64,000 nucleotides of DNA from Pseudoneurospora amorphoporcata (GCA_033297205.1 MU859131.1:91119-155118); one strand, 5' to 3'; shown: positions 33,315-45,451, counted from the stretch's first letter. Numbers and translations: made by a program. The notes: generated by a model not told the origin, from the sequence alone.

Positions 33315-35476
33315 ATGGCGGATCCAAGCAGTGGTGTCCAGGTGGCCCCTGGTGAGGAGGTGAAGCCTTATAAGATTCATGTGAGTACACATAACTTCAA
33401 CTCGTCTTTATGCTGAGACATATGGCTAATACGAGATTATCAGATCCCTACCAAGCATCTTGACCTCACCAAACAGAAGCTGGAGCTTACTCGTCTCCCT
33501 CACGAGGGCTCTGGTTCGGGCAACAAGTCTCAAGACTGGTGGGAGCCCAAGCCGATCGTGGAACCGCTGATCGATTTCTGGTATGAACAACACATCAAAC
33601 AGGATATTCGATTTCGAATGTAGAGGCATCAGGACATTAGACTAACAGGTGTCTCCTCAACAGGCTTGAGAGATACTCCTGGCGCGAAGCAGAAAGCACC
33701 CTTAACAGCACCCTCCCCCAGTTCCGCACCACCATTACCCATCCGAACCTCGACAACGCCGCCCTCCGAGTGCACTTCATCCACGCCCGTTCTCCCCATC
33801 CCGACGCTGTGCCTCTCCTCCTGATCCCTCCGTTTCCCTTCACCAACCTCTCCCTCGGGCACCTCATCAAGCCCCTCACAGACCCCGATGCGGCATCAGA
33901 AGATCAGATGCAACAAGCCTTCCACCTCATTATCCCCTCCCTCCCCGGTCTCGGTCTAAGCGACGCCCTCCCCGTCAATATCGCCCCCATCCCCGCCTCG
34001 GCCACGATCCTCGACACCCTAATGCGCCGCCTCGGCTACGCCCAGTACCTCGCCACCGGTTCCGGGCCGGGCCACCTCTCGCCGGCCGCGATCGACTTCC
34101 GCGTGGTCAACAGGTTGGCCACGCACCATTTGGACTCGTGTGTGGGCGCGCACCTGATCACTCCACCCCTCAAAGCGCCGACGAGAAAGGAACAGGGCAC
34201 CGGGGCGTGGGTTAAGTGGAAGGTGGCCAAGATGTTGAGGAAGGAAAAGTGGGGGTACAAGGCGGGTGATTGGGGGGGTTTGGCGAAGGACAACAACGGC
34301 AATGGCAATGGGGGAAAGAGAAAAGAAGGAAAAAAGAAGAAGATGGGCTTGAACGCTATTGGTGGCGATGGCGGTCTGGCTGAGGACCCCAATACGCTTG
34401 CTTACGCGCTGTGCGACTCGCCCACTGGCATGCTCGTCTTCGTGTTCAGGGGGTTGCGCGCCATGGGGTTGGACGAAGCGGCCTTGTCTTCGCCGCTCTT
34501 TACGCATGAGAAGATCATTACGCTGACGAATATGTTATGGTTACCCGGTCCGGAGACGGCCATGAGGTACTGGGCGCATTGCGCTGCGTATCCTGAGGAT
34601 GATGGTGGAAATGGCAGCGTGAGGAGAGCAAGCGGGAAGAAGCCCAAGGTTGCGATAACCGTCTTCACCGGCACCGGCACCGGCAACAACGGCAAGTCCC
34701 CAGTAGCACCGGAAACGACAGAAACGGCGGCAGAAGGAGCTTCAACCGACGCCCTCCCCGCTCTCAACAAACAAGTCCCCCTGTCCCGCTCCGAAGCTGC
34801 TGCCCGCTCGGCCGAGAAGCACACCTACGTCTGCCCGGCATGGGGCAACTCCGTCTACGACGTTGTGCATCAAGAACGCGCCTCAGGACACGCCGATGGT
34901 TTGCTAGCCTTCATGCGGCCAGAAATCATCGTCTCTGGGGTTAGAGGACTGGCGAAGGAAGTGCTGGCACGGGAACCGCGACTAAAAGTCAATTCGCAGA
35001 GCCAGACCCAACAACAGGCATCGAAAGATCAATTACAACCACAGCCGCAACAGACCGCCGCCGGTGGCGCCTCCTCCCTAACTTCCTTCCCATCCCCTTC
35101 ATCAGCAGAACACGGCCCCGCCGTGCCTGGATCTCCCGTTCCCCTAGACAAAATCGTCGTCGTCCCAGCTTCTCCCATCGACGAGCCCTCCACTAGTCCC
35201 TCCAGCGGCGGGCTCAAAAAACCGCCCTCGGTAGTGGTAGCCCTCACCCCCGGCACCGCCACGATCCCCGAAGAAGCAGAAGATAGCGACGAAGAGAAGC
35301 ATCGTGGTAGATCGACGAAACCGGAGAAGGGCAAAGCGATTGCTGCTATATCCAAGGTGATGCCGCCTCCGTCCAACCATAATCCTAATTTGCTGAATTT
35401 GCCGACGAGGAACCAGTCGGAGGGCGAGAGTCCGGACACGTTGGTCAATACGCCGAGTCCGTCCCCTAGTTCTTAG
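33315..35476 (+). CDS. Epoxide-hydrolase-like protein, probable pseudoenzyme, 671 aa
   Basis: Three exons, 33315-33380, 33444-33580 and 33664-35476, join in frame. Residues about 18-110 are an epoxide hydrolase N-terminal (EHN) domain (PYKIHIPTKHLDLTKQKL, DWWEPKPIVEPLIDFW). The alpha/beta-hydrolase part follows (VHFIHARSPHPDAVPLLLI, FHLIIPSLPGLGLSD, LMRRLGYAQYLATG). The oxyanion motif HGWPGS is replaced by PPFPFTN (about 123-129), and the nucleophile motif GGDWG by GSGPG (about 200-204), so the catalytic Asp is missing. A His matching the GGHFAALE position survives (SGHADGLLAF, His about 477). Lys/Gly-rich and Thr/Ala-rich inserts and a long Pro/Ser-rich tail (about 500-671) are extra to the family. 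It is likely inactive as an epoxide hydrolase; whether it binds a ligand is unknown. Confidence 0.85.
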
Positions 35477-36141
35477 GTAGGATGAGGACGAGAACGAAGA
35501 GGAGGGGGAAGGGGAAGGTTCTTATAATGATATGGTTTGAAATTGATGTGAAAAGAGGAATCTTGGATGTTTTCTGATAAGCGGACATTTTGGGGGACGC
35601 TTTCTGCTTTGTTAATTCTTTCTGGTCCGTTTCTTTTTGAGAGCTCAAATGATACCATGGGGAAAGTAACAATGGGAGGAATGGAAGTTGAAGAGCAGCA
35701 GCAGCAGAATTCAGATACAGATGAATGAATACCAAACACCTGTACTACCTACCAACCATACAGAGAGCGATGCAAGGTGAAATGACCCATACCTCCACGT
35801 ACGATGAGTATAAAAGCAGGCAGGGCCATGTCACGCCCTATCATCATGACCGGAATATCAGAAACTCAAGCGAATACTTTTAGGGCTTGAAGAAAAGCAA
35901 ATGGGTATCTTGGATCAGTAGTTCTCTTCTCACTAAGAAAATGCGCGCCCCAAACGGAAAACCCCATCATTGACTGACTGACTGAACATGCCCTTAGTGA
36001 CTTACGAAAACAAAACCATCTCTGCAGACAACCCTCAGCGCACCTGTCCATAGCTAACACACAAGAACCTTATACAGAAGGGAAGAAAACTCCGCAACAA
36101 AGACGAAGCAAGATTTCGCCCAAGTGGTGGTGATCATAGGA
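35477..36141. other. Convergent 3' spacer
   Basis: Between the 3' ends of the epoxide-hydrolase-like gene (+) and pom34 (-). A CAG run lies at about 35697-35708. No coding pattern is seen. Confidence 0.45.
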
Positions 36142-37096
36142 TCACATACTCTGCTGCATCACGCTGCTGCTCGGCGACCTTCTTCCCTTCTCAAACAGCC
36201 ACTTGTTAGTCAACGCAACACTCGACACATTCGACCGCTTTCCTGACGTCGGGGTCGGCGTGGCCGGACCCTCTCCACCGAACGCACTGCTGCCCGTGCT
36301 AGAGCCAAACGCGCTGCTGCTGACGCTGGAGGCAAAGGGGTTGTTACCCATCGTGCTGGCGCCGAGCGGGCTGGGAACGTTCATCACGGACTGCCTGTTT
36401 CCCTGCATGGCCTTCTGCAGCAGAGGGCTGACGGGCGAGGGCGAGTACGGCTGCCCGTTGAGAGTCCTTCCCGGGCTACCATTATTGGCGGCCGGCAGTG
36501 CAGCAGAGCCACCCGTCTTCATGCTAGCCGGCGTTCCTGCCATTGATGGCGTCCTGGAGTACTTGGGAGGTGTGCTGATGGAGGGGCCACCGGGGGTCGC
36601 TTTTGCGATCGATGGCAAGCCGAGAAGCTTCCTCTGGGAAGGCGTCAGGGGGATGTCGGAGAGGTCATCGGACGGGCGGAAGAGCGGCAGGAGCGCTATG
36701 ACGATGTTGAAGAGAGGGACCAGGAGGATAGCGGCGTAAATCCAGCTGCCGGAGCTTTTCGAACTCAAGGTGAGGCTATGGCAGTAACGGTCAGCGTCTT
36801 TGGTACCATCGCTTGCTTGATCCCAGAGAAGACCAGGATCAAGGAAGGGTTGAAACAACATACAAGTCCGCGCGAAAGTAAGGGTGCAAAACCGTCCGGA
36901 GACCCTCGATGAGGAAGAGGGCCAACGAGTTGTATGCGATTTGCCTCACGTTCCTTTCGCCAAAGACAGTCCTGCTTCGCCGCTTCGTTATCTCGGCCAG
37001 TCGAGGATGCCTCCAGTTGCCGGGACTCGCTTTGACCGTGGCGGGGGCGGTTTGTTTGACCGGAGTCAGGACATTTCGGGTCACGGTCGTCGCCAT
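36142..37096 (-). CDS. pom34: Nuclear pore membrane nucleoporin Pom34
   Basis: Two exons, 37096-36864 and 36775-36142, give 288 aa. The N-terminal basic segment is followed by RQIAYNSLALFLIEGLRTVL, and after the intron by WIYAAILLVPLFNIVIALLP, two membrane-associating segments as in Pom34. The line DIPLTPSQRKLLGLPS right after them is a strong family hallmark. The rest is Ser/Pro/Gly-rich with NPFASS and SSAFGS repeats, and ends in a short basic-Ser tail. Pom34 is an integral pore-membrane protein that anchors the nuclear pore complex with Pom152 and Ndc1. The 88-nt intron has a GTATGT donor and a CATAG acceptor. Confidence 0.88.
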
Positions 37097-38046
37097 GGTG
37101 GGCTTCATGAATCAGGTTGATTGTAGAGTCGAAATCGTGAAGGGGGTCGAAAGATTCGGATGATGTACTGGATGGTCGCAGGACGCGCTTCCACTTCGTT
37201 CTCGATGGGGTCGATAACACTATCAGTACCGTCACTGCTCTTGTCGATGATGTGATGCTTTTTGCGCCCGTACTGCAGCTGATCGGTTGAGCTGCTTTTG
37301 AGAGCTGTAAGTCGTTCTCGCTGTCGATGATGGTTAATAGTAGATAAATGGCCGTAGCCGTGGGCGCACGCGGAGTTGGAGCTCGTCAATGGCTGGCTTA
37401 TGGGCGTTCTTCTGGGGTCGTCAAAGGAAAAACTGACGCTCGAGTCGCGCGCCGCGAAAGTCAACACGGGACAAGAATCCAGGTGTCGCGGGACTGTCAA
37501 GAGTGGGACTTCGCAAATGCCAGTGGCGGCTTGGCAAAGTGAAGCTCTCAGGTTCCAGGCAGGCTCGGCAGGCAAAAGTCAAAGCTTGTTGGCGGCAATG
37601 CTGTCTCGGGTTAGGGTTGTGCGTTGGGCTATCGCTTCCGCTCGAGCATCCACCCTCTCAACGTCGAGTGCTCACGACAACATCGCGGGCTTGTTGACAC
37701 TCATTCACCTACACAATACATGATGATTTACACTGGACTAAGTCTATCATATAAACATACGTCATGATAGCAGAGCCTCGACATTTTTGTACCCGAGCCC
37801 TGGTTTTCCGCGAGAGCAAGCGCATTCTCTCTCGTCCTTTATCAGCTTATCGGTTCATGTAGTGGTGAGCTCCCGTCTTCCATCAATGGACCTTCTTTCT
37901 TGAAGTTCTCTACCCAGAACGACGCTTGTTGGAAGCAGTGTTTCTTTTGAAGGATTCATGCACAGCACCTTCGCAATATCCAATATCATCTCCTGCAATT
38001 GCCTAGAGCGAGATATCACTCTGACTTGGACATATTAATCCACCGC
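37097..38046. other. pom34 upstream region
   Basis: Upstream of pom34 on the minus strand and of the LPMO remnant on the plus strand. I see no coding pattern. One GGGTTAGGG near 37608 is too short to mean a telomere relic. Confidence 0.45.
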
Positions 38047-38777
38047 AACACATACCTTCTTGTCAACGGAGGTCAACGAATCCGAGTCGCCCGCTGTTCT
38101 ATAATTTTCCATCAATGAGGACCAGCTTAGGCAAGTGTCGCAGAACGGGATTCCATAGTCAAGACCGGCATATCAATCATACGGAATCATTGATATGGGA
38201 TGCCCGTCGATCGACATCATCGCAGTGTTACTTATAGTACGCTGGCTTCTCCTCATTCGTCGTCCGGCTCAGTTTCGACTCGGGGCATGGCCCCCAGTTC
38301 CCCAACGACGCTGACAATCCAATTGCCAAATCCCACAAGGGACCTGTCATTGCCTATCTTGCTAAAGTCGACAACGCGGCGTCGGCTAGCTCGACCGGCC
38401 AAAAGTGGTTCAAGATTTGGCAGGATGACCTCGATACCGGTAGCCGGAAATGGGGTGTCGATAACATGCTCCAGAACAACGGCTGGACTTACTTCAACCT
38501 GCCCAATTGCATCGCTCCTGGACAATATCTCTTGCGCGTGGAGATTATCGCCTTGCATTCGGCCAAGAATTCGGGCCAGGCCCAGTTCTACCAGTCATGC
38601 GCTCAGATCAACGTTTCCGGGTCCGGCTCCTACACGCCTTTGTCGACCGTGAGCTTCCCGGGTGCTTATAAGTCGAACGATCCGGGCATCCTGATCAACA
38701 TTTACGGTAAGCTGTGCGGGCCTGATATGGACGGCAAACCGTACATCGTCCCCGGGCCGGCACCGATTACGTGCTGA
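38047..38777 (+). pseudogene. AA9 lytic polysaccharide monooxygenase, 5'-degraded
   Basis: The last 179 codons (38238-38777) are an intact C-terminal two-thirds of an AA9 (former GH61) LPMO: GPQFPNDADNPIAKSHKGPV, then AYLAKVDNA, NNGWTYFNLP, IAPGQYLLRVEIIALHSA, QFYQSCAQINV and FPGAYKSNDPGILINIYG. The second copper His (SHKGP), the ALH His and the axial Tyr with its Gln (QFY) are present. Upstream, pieces recalling the start appear broken: LLVNGGQRIRV (38056-38088) lies in another frame, and TAG at 38235-38237 interrupts the main frame. No signal peptide or mature N-terminal His, which AA9 needs for copper, could be found. An intron ending at TATAG 38237 with an unseen first exon is the alternative. 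Intact enzymes oxidise cellulose. Confidence 0.7.
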
Positions 38778-40738
38778 ATGGAGTCGTTTTCTGGGCTAAA
38801 CCAAAGTGATGAAGATTTCCCTCTAGCGCATTTTGGTCGTGGAGGTCCGTACTGTGAAAGCGAACAGGTGTGGAGGTTGGCTCGGAGAGGGAACTTCGAC
38901 GGATAAGAGCGTTCGGATGGTGCGTTTGAGCATCGAAGCTGGTAGGATTCGGATGGGAATTGGCTTCGATATGCCTGCTGTTGCCATGGAGCGACAAGCC
39001 CTGGATGATTTTGTTTGATTACCAAGGGAAGAGGAACCGCTGCATAGCAGTGCGCCGTCCACCGTACATCCTTAATAAACAGTGAGAAACCTGTGTGTTC
39101 CTGACAGCTTCGAGATTCGGTGTTGAGCGAGTGTCCACCTGGTCGTGGGATGCCGGCAGTTCCTGAGTTGTGTGCCCTTGGCTGTCATTCTGGCTTCTCT
39201 CAGTGGCTGCCTTTTTGGCTGCACTCTGCTTCCAGGGTACTTCTCGAAGCCAGCAAGCTGCAGCCAAAAAAGGGGTACCGCATGGAAGGCTCGGAAGGGC
39301 CGCATGCAGAAAAAGCTTGAAGGAACCGCGGCAACGCGGGCATCCACACGAGAGGAACGCAAGATGCGTTGCTTGGGACATGACTGGACGCATTGCTCTG
39401 CATCGTCGCATGGAGTCATGCATAGGAGCATGCACACAAGAGGCAAAAGTATGGAGTCAACCCGGAAATGATCCAGTGCAACACCTGTGGCTCTTCCGTG
39501 GCTCCCAGAGCGCAACCACTGAAAGATCACTGGTGGCTTCCAGCTGTCAGGCCGCCCACAAGTCGTCACCGCTCGTGGGCACTCTTTGTGGGCTCGGGAA
39601 GATAAGCAGAAATCTCGGAGGGCGAGCTTGGTTTGAGCACAGGCTCCCTGGTCTTTTAGTCAGGCATCTTCGGTATCTGGCGGATCAAGTTTTGTTCCAG
39701 GTCGAACCCTCGACAACCTTTTTCAGGTGGGTTTCTCTGACGTTCCTGCGCGGTTCCTGATCCCTTCCTGGCCTGGTGCCAAATGGTGCGCGCGCAGAGC
39801 CGAAGAACTGCAACAGAGCATCACAAGCACTGGCGAGAGAGCCCGCAAAGTGGCCGCGAGGGTGCGCGTGGAAACGGCAAAGCTCTGCGTCTGCTCTTCA
39901 CCGACCAACTGACCATTGCGACACTGTGACCAATGGACAATTCCTGAGTTCGTCGAATGGAGCTAAGATGCCCCCAAGGTGGAGATGCGACTGGAGCCCA
40001 GGTAAAATGACTTGTTCCACTTTCCAGCCTGCTGGTCCGAGCTTATAGCCGGGGTGCTTAGTTCAAGTCGTCACCCCACTACGATATGCTGGTGCTGTTA
40101 CCACAAACAAACAGCTCATCAGTCAGATCGTGACGCCAGGACGACTTCCTGCCTTTCCCCATGTCCTTTGTGTTGGACTTTTAGCTGCCTCGCTAGTCTC
40201 GACCTCGGTGGTGATCTCCTCCAACTATTCCCCAGCCGGGGTGAAATGAAGCGAGAGGTGATGAAGGAATGTCCCCATCAAGACTTGATTGCCGAGGCGG
40301 TTAAACTTTGGCGTACGAAGACTTTTGAAGTGGTGAAAATGCTTTTTCCCATTTTTTGATTTCCCTCTGCGGTATTGTGAAGATGTTGATGTTGCCTAAA
40401 TCAACAATTCCAGCACATGAAAGCATTGCATAACCCTCCATCTCAGGGTCTCCAGACATGCGGTCTGCGTCCGATTATTCAGGGTTCCTCTAGCTATGCA
40501 CGACTACTCGCTGTGTATGCAAAGGGGAGCGGTATGCAAAGCAGAACCCTAAAAAGGCTTTTTCGTTCAATCGTTGCGCCGCTCCGATGGTTCCCGTTTC
40601 CGCTCATACACGGTAGGCAGAACGGTACCTGAAGAACTGTGGGTTCTCCTCGACCGCCTTGTCTGTGTGGAGGGTCTACTCATTGAACGATGTGGTTGGC
40701 GCCGCGAGTCGTGCTTCGTTCGTGCTTTTGGGTGAAGG

Positions 40739-40754
40739 TTTTTTTTTTTTTTTT
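40739..40754. repeat. T16 homopolymer
   Basis: Sixteen T in a row on the plus strand in the gene-poor region. No function can be assigned. Confidence 0.85.
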
Positions 40755-42288
40755 ACGTCGCAAATCGCCATGATTGCACGGTGATTCTCGGTCCAAATTT
40801 CTCCACCGGGTGACCCTTGCACTATCTTCTTGTATGTACCCTGCGAGCCTTGGTTCGGCGGGAGGTCGGTGGACAATTGGAGCGGCTGGTGCCTCTCGTC
40901 GTTGGCTCGCTGCTAGGTACAAAGGTACGACCCGCACCGACACCTTCCAAGGTGAGCTAGGGCAGCGGCTAAGAAGCAGGTACCACCGGAGTTTAATCAC
41001 TTGCGCGGAGCACGACCGACCGGCATTGTGCGGTGTCCGCTTGTGTCGGCAACGAACGCCGTAATGGCACCGCTAGGTCGTGCTCGTTGTCAAATGGGAC
41101 CTGGGCGGAATGACGGAGATCGCTGGCCCAGATAACCAGAGGAGAGGCCAGGGGTCTCTTCTTTTGACCGAAAAGGCTGGGTAGGCGCTGTTGTGTGCCT
41201 GATGTCAAAATGGCTGTTAGTAAGGCTAGAGATACTCGCAGGGGAGCGAAGCAAGAAGGAGGGAACGACGAGAACCACAAAGCTGTCAGCAAGGCAGAGC
41301 TTTTGCAGGGAATGGCCAGGGCTGGGAGAGAAAGGTCACGGCACTCCATCAACCATCGGGGTCGGACTGGTGTGGACGTGTGGTGGTGGTTGGAGTCGTC
41401 TTGTGTCGTTCTGACGGTCAGGCCCGCATCGAGGGAGCATGGGGTAAATTCGCGCACTGCAGTGAGGGATGCCCTGCTCCTCCCGCCCTGCAACAGCCAG
41501 GCGAGCCAGGCTCGACGAGTCGACAGGCCAATACAACTTCCGTGACAGGCTGTCTGCCCACTGCCCGCCTTCCGGGTGGCCAATGAAGCTTTTGGTCAAC
41601 CTCCCGCGCCCAGAGCTCTGTGGCTACTACCTTAGTACCGTGTCATGCACAGTTCCAGAGCGCCCTCGCACTGACAGTTTTCCTGCCCGGGGCGTCGCTG
41701 GTACCGTGGGCCGTGGGATGGACTTCGGCACGGTAACCTGGCAGCCAGACTCGCTGCAGTCTGGCTGCTGTTCGACGGGAGCGAGTTCTTCCCACTCCCT
41801 GCCGGATTCACACCCCCATTCCAATCGGTCGGCGGCATCGCTCGCGCACAAGTTACAACACGCACCCCTCAAAAGGAACTGAGAACAAAGGAAAAAGCTC
41901 CACCGGAGGTATTTGTTTCTCTCTTTTCTTCCCCGTCTGCCCCCTCGATTCACGCGCCCATTCCTCTCTTCTCTTCCCTTTTTTTCCCCCTCAACCTCAC
42001 TCGACAGCAATCATCCAGACAGGAGACTTTCCGCCCTAGCCCGCTATACCAGTCGGTTCTGCATATCCTCACAAAATCTCCCTGCCCTCGTCCTGTGTTG
42101 TTCGCCAATTCACCTCCTCTTATCCATCTCCATAATCGAATATAATTCGACCCTACGGCCTTCATCCAACCCGTACCGTTCTCCTCAAGCTTGAAGCTTC
42201 GCCCTTGCCGATTCGTTTCAGTTTAGCGAAACGCAGGATCAATAATACCTATTACACCTCGGCTCTTTTGCGAGTTTTCTCTCAACCC

Positions 42289-42971
42289 GTAAGCCTTTCC
42301 GTTCCCTGAGCTCCTGTCCGTTTCCTCTTCCCATATCACCGTCACCATCATCATCTCTATGGCCGACCTACCTACGTGGACGCCATGTGCGCAATGATGC
42401 TCTTGGGTCGCGCGCTTTTTCCCTTGCTTCTGTCACCCGTTCCCCAGCAAAGTCAAGCACGACGGCACCAGCACAAACCACCAGCGTGGCCATCAGCAGA
42501 GAAACACAGCATTTCGGGTTGCGAGGAGAGGGACTTTTTTTTTTCCTTCGGCCGCTCCGGATCTTCGCTATGCAATTTGCTATGGTTACGTTGGATGGCA
42601 ACTGGAGCTCGTGTGTTTGGCTTGGCTTCGTGGAACGGTAGGAGGGTGGAACATGACGGGTGCCAAGTGCCAAGCTTGCAGGAACATGGCGTTCTTCCCC
42701 GCAGTCACTTTCCCAATTGGCGTCGGCGATTGGCGAGGTCCAAGATCATCACATTCACCCACGCGATATCTACTTGGCACCCCGTTCATCTCACCGGACC
42801 TTCCGGCCTTTGATCGGGCTTGTGTCGGCCTATGGGTCCCCGTCTCACCGCCTCTGGCAGCCTTTGCATACCATACCCCGCTCTTCACCAACCTCCTTCA
42901 CATAGTCCTGTTCGGCATGGCCATCCAGCTTCCATTCAGGCAGCTCTGCTAACATTGCCTTGCTTTTTCAG
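42289..42971 (+). other. Probable 5' UTR intron of the 63-aa gene
   Basis: A donor GTAAGC at 42289 follows a CT-rich leader, and an acceptor TTTTTCAG ends at 42971, eight bases before the ATG at 42980. The 683-nt stretch between has no coding character. Long leader introns are common in highly expressed short fungal genes. This is inference from splice motifs. Confidence 0.4.
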
Positions 42972-42979
42972 ACATCACA

Positions 42980-43171
42980 ATGCCTGCCATTCAGCGCTCC
43001 GTTGTCGTCCGCGACACCCTCAACCTCATTGCCAAGCGCAGCAACTGGGCTGCCCGCGAGCCTGGTGTCATTGTCGTCTTCTGCATCTGCTTCATCGTCC
43101 TTGTCGGCCTTGTCGCTCTGTTCATCCACAAGCAGATCGCTGCCCGCCGTGAGCGCAAGGCCCAGTTTTAA
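42980..43171 (+). CDS. Small single-pass membrane protein, 63 aa
   Basis: A complete ATG-to-TAA frame in good start context (CATCACAATG) after a clear TTTTTCAG acceptor. Residues about 1-28 are polar and basic (IQRSVVVRDTLNLIAKRSNW), about 29-50 form one strongly hydrophobic helix (GVIVVFCICFIVLVGLVALF), and the tail is basic (HKQIAARRERKAQF). Codon use is strongly C-ending, like well-expressed fungal genes (GTCGTC, CGC, ATC, AAG). I recognise no named family. The topology fits a small tail-anchored or single-pass regulator of ER, mitochondrial or plasma membrane; which one cannot be told. Confidence 0.75.
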   Translation: MPAIQRSVVVRDTLNLIAKRSNWAAREPGVIVVFCICFIVLVGLVALFIHKQIAARRERKAQF

Positions 43172-44206
43172 GCTACCTACACAAACTCAACAAGTTTGCT
43201 GAACCCACCCCTCTCCCACTTCACGCAAGAACATGTCCGGCCACAATGAAGAGATGAAGAAAGGATGAGGGATGTTAATGAAATCGTTATGATTTGGACC
43301 TTTAGGAGAGGGGTGGAATGTATGTGGAAATGAATTTGGGAGGGTTCGTCGGATTGATTGGGTGTTTTGGACGGGGAGGTAACCCCTACTACTTACTACG
43401 GGCTTCCCCATGAGCTTACTCTGGCTGCAAAAGTGGAAGAAGGGAGTGCTGTTTCAAGGCGCGGTTTTGGAGACTAGGAAGAAGGGTCACTCGGATTCGT
43501 CATTTTCGTTTTCACCGACACACACACACCACCATCCACCGATACCGATATTGGTCGTTTCCCAGCCGTTGCTTGTTGGGCTACAACCTTTTATTACTAT
43601 TCTCCCCCTCGGTATTCGTTTCTTCTTTTGCGGTTTTTAGGAAGGGCATGGGATATCACGGCCAACACGGAAATGGTTAATCTCTGCAAGAGGGCCATTT
43701 CTAATCGAACCTTGAGCGGTTCCACGGCGACTTCCCTTTGGACTTATGGACTGCAGCTTCAAAGAACATTGGGATATCGTCATCGCCAAGGTCGGAGCGA
43801 GGGAAAGGTGGACGTTTTTGGGGGACCCTGAACGCCTTTTTACCACTGCTGCAGCCTACTATAAGCTCCTTCTATACTTCAGTCATCCCTTAATATTATT
43901 GATACCTAGTTTGTCTACTCATAATGTTGTCGTTTTTGCGTCTTTTGATTTTACTGCTTGGATGTCTAAGTTTCATTTCCAGTCATGAGATCTTGGTAAT
44001 CGCTGTTGCCATATGGTAAAGTTGTTCACCATTTCTATTGATATGGCTACTAGCACGTCCCTACACGTCCATGCCTATCGATCCTCAAACTCACGTTCAA
44101 GAGCAAAAGTCAGTCTTCTCCAGGTGTATCAAACCATTCGCCGGCTGTTTCACACATATCTTGCTGTTAGCACATCATCATTTCCAGCTCCGGATTGCAG
44201 GCGCTC
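43172..44206. other. Convergent 3' spacer
   Basis: Between the 63-aa gene (+) and dCMP deaminase (-). It holds both 3' UTRs; no gene is seen. Confidence 0.45.
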
Positions 44207-45451
44207 TCAGATGAGCATATCAAAAAACACAACAGCATCACTTACCGGAACGAACTGCCTCAACCTCACTCCGGCCTTTCTAAACACCGCCGCCGTCTCC
44301 CCATCCATACTATATCCCTGGCTATACACCACCTCACTAATGCCCACCTGCGCAATCTTGATGCTGCACGTCAGACACGGGCAAGTATCGCAATACAAGA
44401 CCGCGTCCTCCCTCACCCTCTCCCGTCCGGCCTCCAACAGCGCATTCTCCTCCGCATGCAGGCACAAACACGTCGACAGCCCCTGCCCGGACCCCTGACC
44501 CTCGTTGCACCGCCCGCACCCACCCTCACCGCAGTTGATCAGTCCCCTCGGCGTGCCGTTGTACCCCGTGCTGATAACGCGCTTGTCGCGGACCACGACG
44601 CAGCCGACGCGCCGCTTCATGCAGTTGGACCGCTGCGCGGCCAGCGAGGCGAGCGCCATGAAGTATGAGTCCCACGACGGGCGGAGACGGTCCGGGTTCA
44701 GCAGGTCGAGATTGCCCAGCGTGGCGTAGAGGTGCGCGAGTGAGGGCGAGGTGTTTAGGAGCCGGACGGTGGCGCGCGACATTAGTGGTAGCCGGCCGGT
44801 TTGTGGGAGGAAGAGTTGCGTGTCGTTGAGGTGGGCGAAGGATTCGAAGGTCAATGGGTCTTCTTCCTCTTCATCATCTTCGGCTTCGGCTTGGAGAGCG
44901 GCACCGCCGGCGGAGGAGGAGGTGGATTGCTTGTTGTTTCGGTGACGTTGTTGTCTTTTTTCTTCGCGCTCACGGAAGCGGCGCCATCGGACGGTGAGGG
45001 GGGCGTCGACGCTGATGAGCAAGAAGAAGGGTCGGCGGATGTACATGTCGAGAATTCCCTCGGTGGGAACGTCGGTCGTTACCCATCTTTCGCGCCAGTG
45101 TTTGGTAATGAAGTCGAGGAGATCGTCGGCGGAGGGGAAGACGTGGCCCTTCGAGCGGGCGGAGGTTGAAGTCTGGGAAGGGGTGGTGATGTAGGCGGGC
45201 AGAAGTTTCCGGACTAGGCCGTTGACGTGGTCATTGGGGGATTCGCCGTTGACGATATCATCGATGGTCTTGGTTGTGTGCTCTAGCGAGACGCGTGTAA
45301 AGCCATGGTGCTCGACGAGATATTGAGCGATGGTGCTCTTGCCCGCGCAAATACCTGTTGACAATGTGTAAGTGGTTCAACCACCTTAGGTAGGGGTAGT
45401 AGATGGAAAGGCAAGAGGGGTTGATATACTGCCGCAGATGCCGATGAACAT
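44207..45451 (-). CDS. dcd1: Deoxycytidylate (dCMP) deaminase Dcd1
   Basis: Two exons, 45451-45430 and 45354-44207, give 389 aa. The 22-nt first exon joined to the second yields MFIGICGSICAGKSTIAQYL, a P-loop (G7-x4-GKS) that an unspliced reading lacks. The C-terminal half is a zinc-dependent deaminase: His307-Ala-Glu309 (LHAEENALLEAG), then PCLTC with Cys334 and Cys337. The line SNCMKRRVGCVVVRDKRVISTGYNGTPRG is typical of dCMP deaminases. The enzyme makes dUMP for thymidylate synthesis in the cytosol. A nucleotide-kinase-like N-terminal region is normal in fungal Dcd1. Between the halves sits an acidic, Gln/Ser-rich insert (about 150-180). It is divergent from atg7. Confidence 0.93.

Larger units (their letters stand above)
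38778..42979. other. Gene-poor intergenic region, 4.2 kb
   Basis: Between the LPMO remnant and the 63-aa gene. Numerous short open frames overlap on both strands, none with domains, ATG context or splice joins that convince. From about 41880 the plus strand turns CT-rich, as fungal 5' leaders do, and belongs to the downstream gene. No RIP-like AT bias is seen. Confidence 0.45.

Noticed and set aside
38170..38240. Start codon at 38200 for the LPMO gene
   Set aside because: The ATG frame at 38200 is not the LPMO frame and gives no family match.
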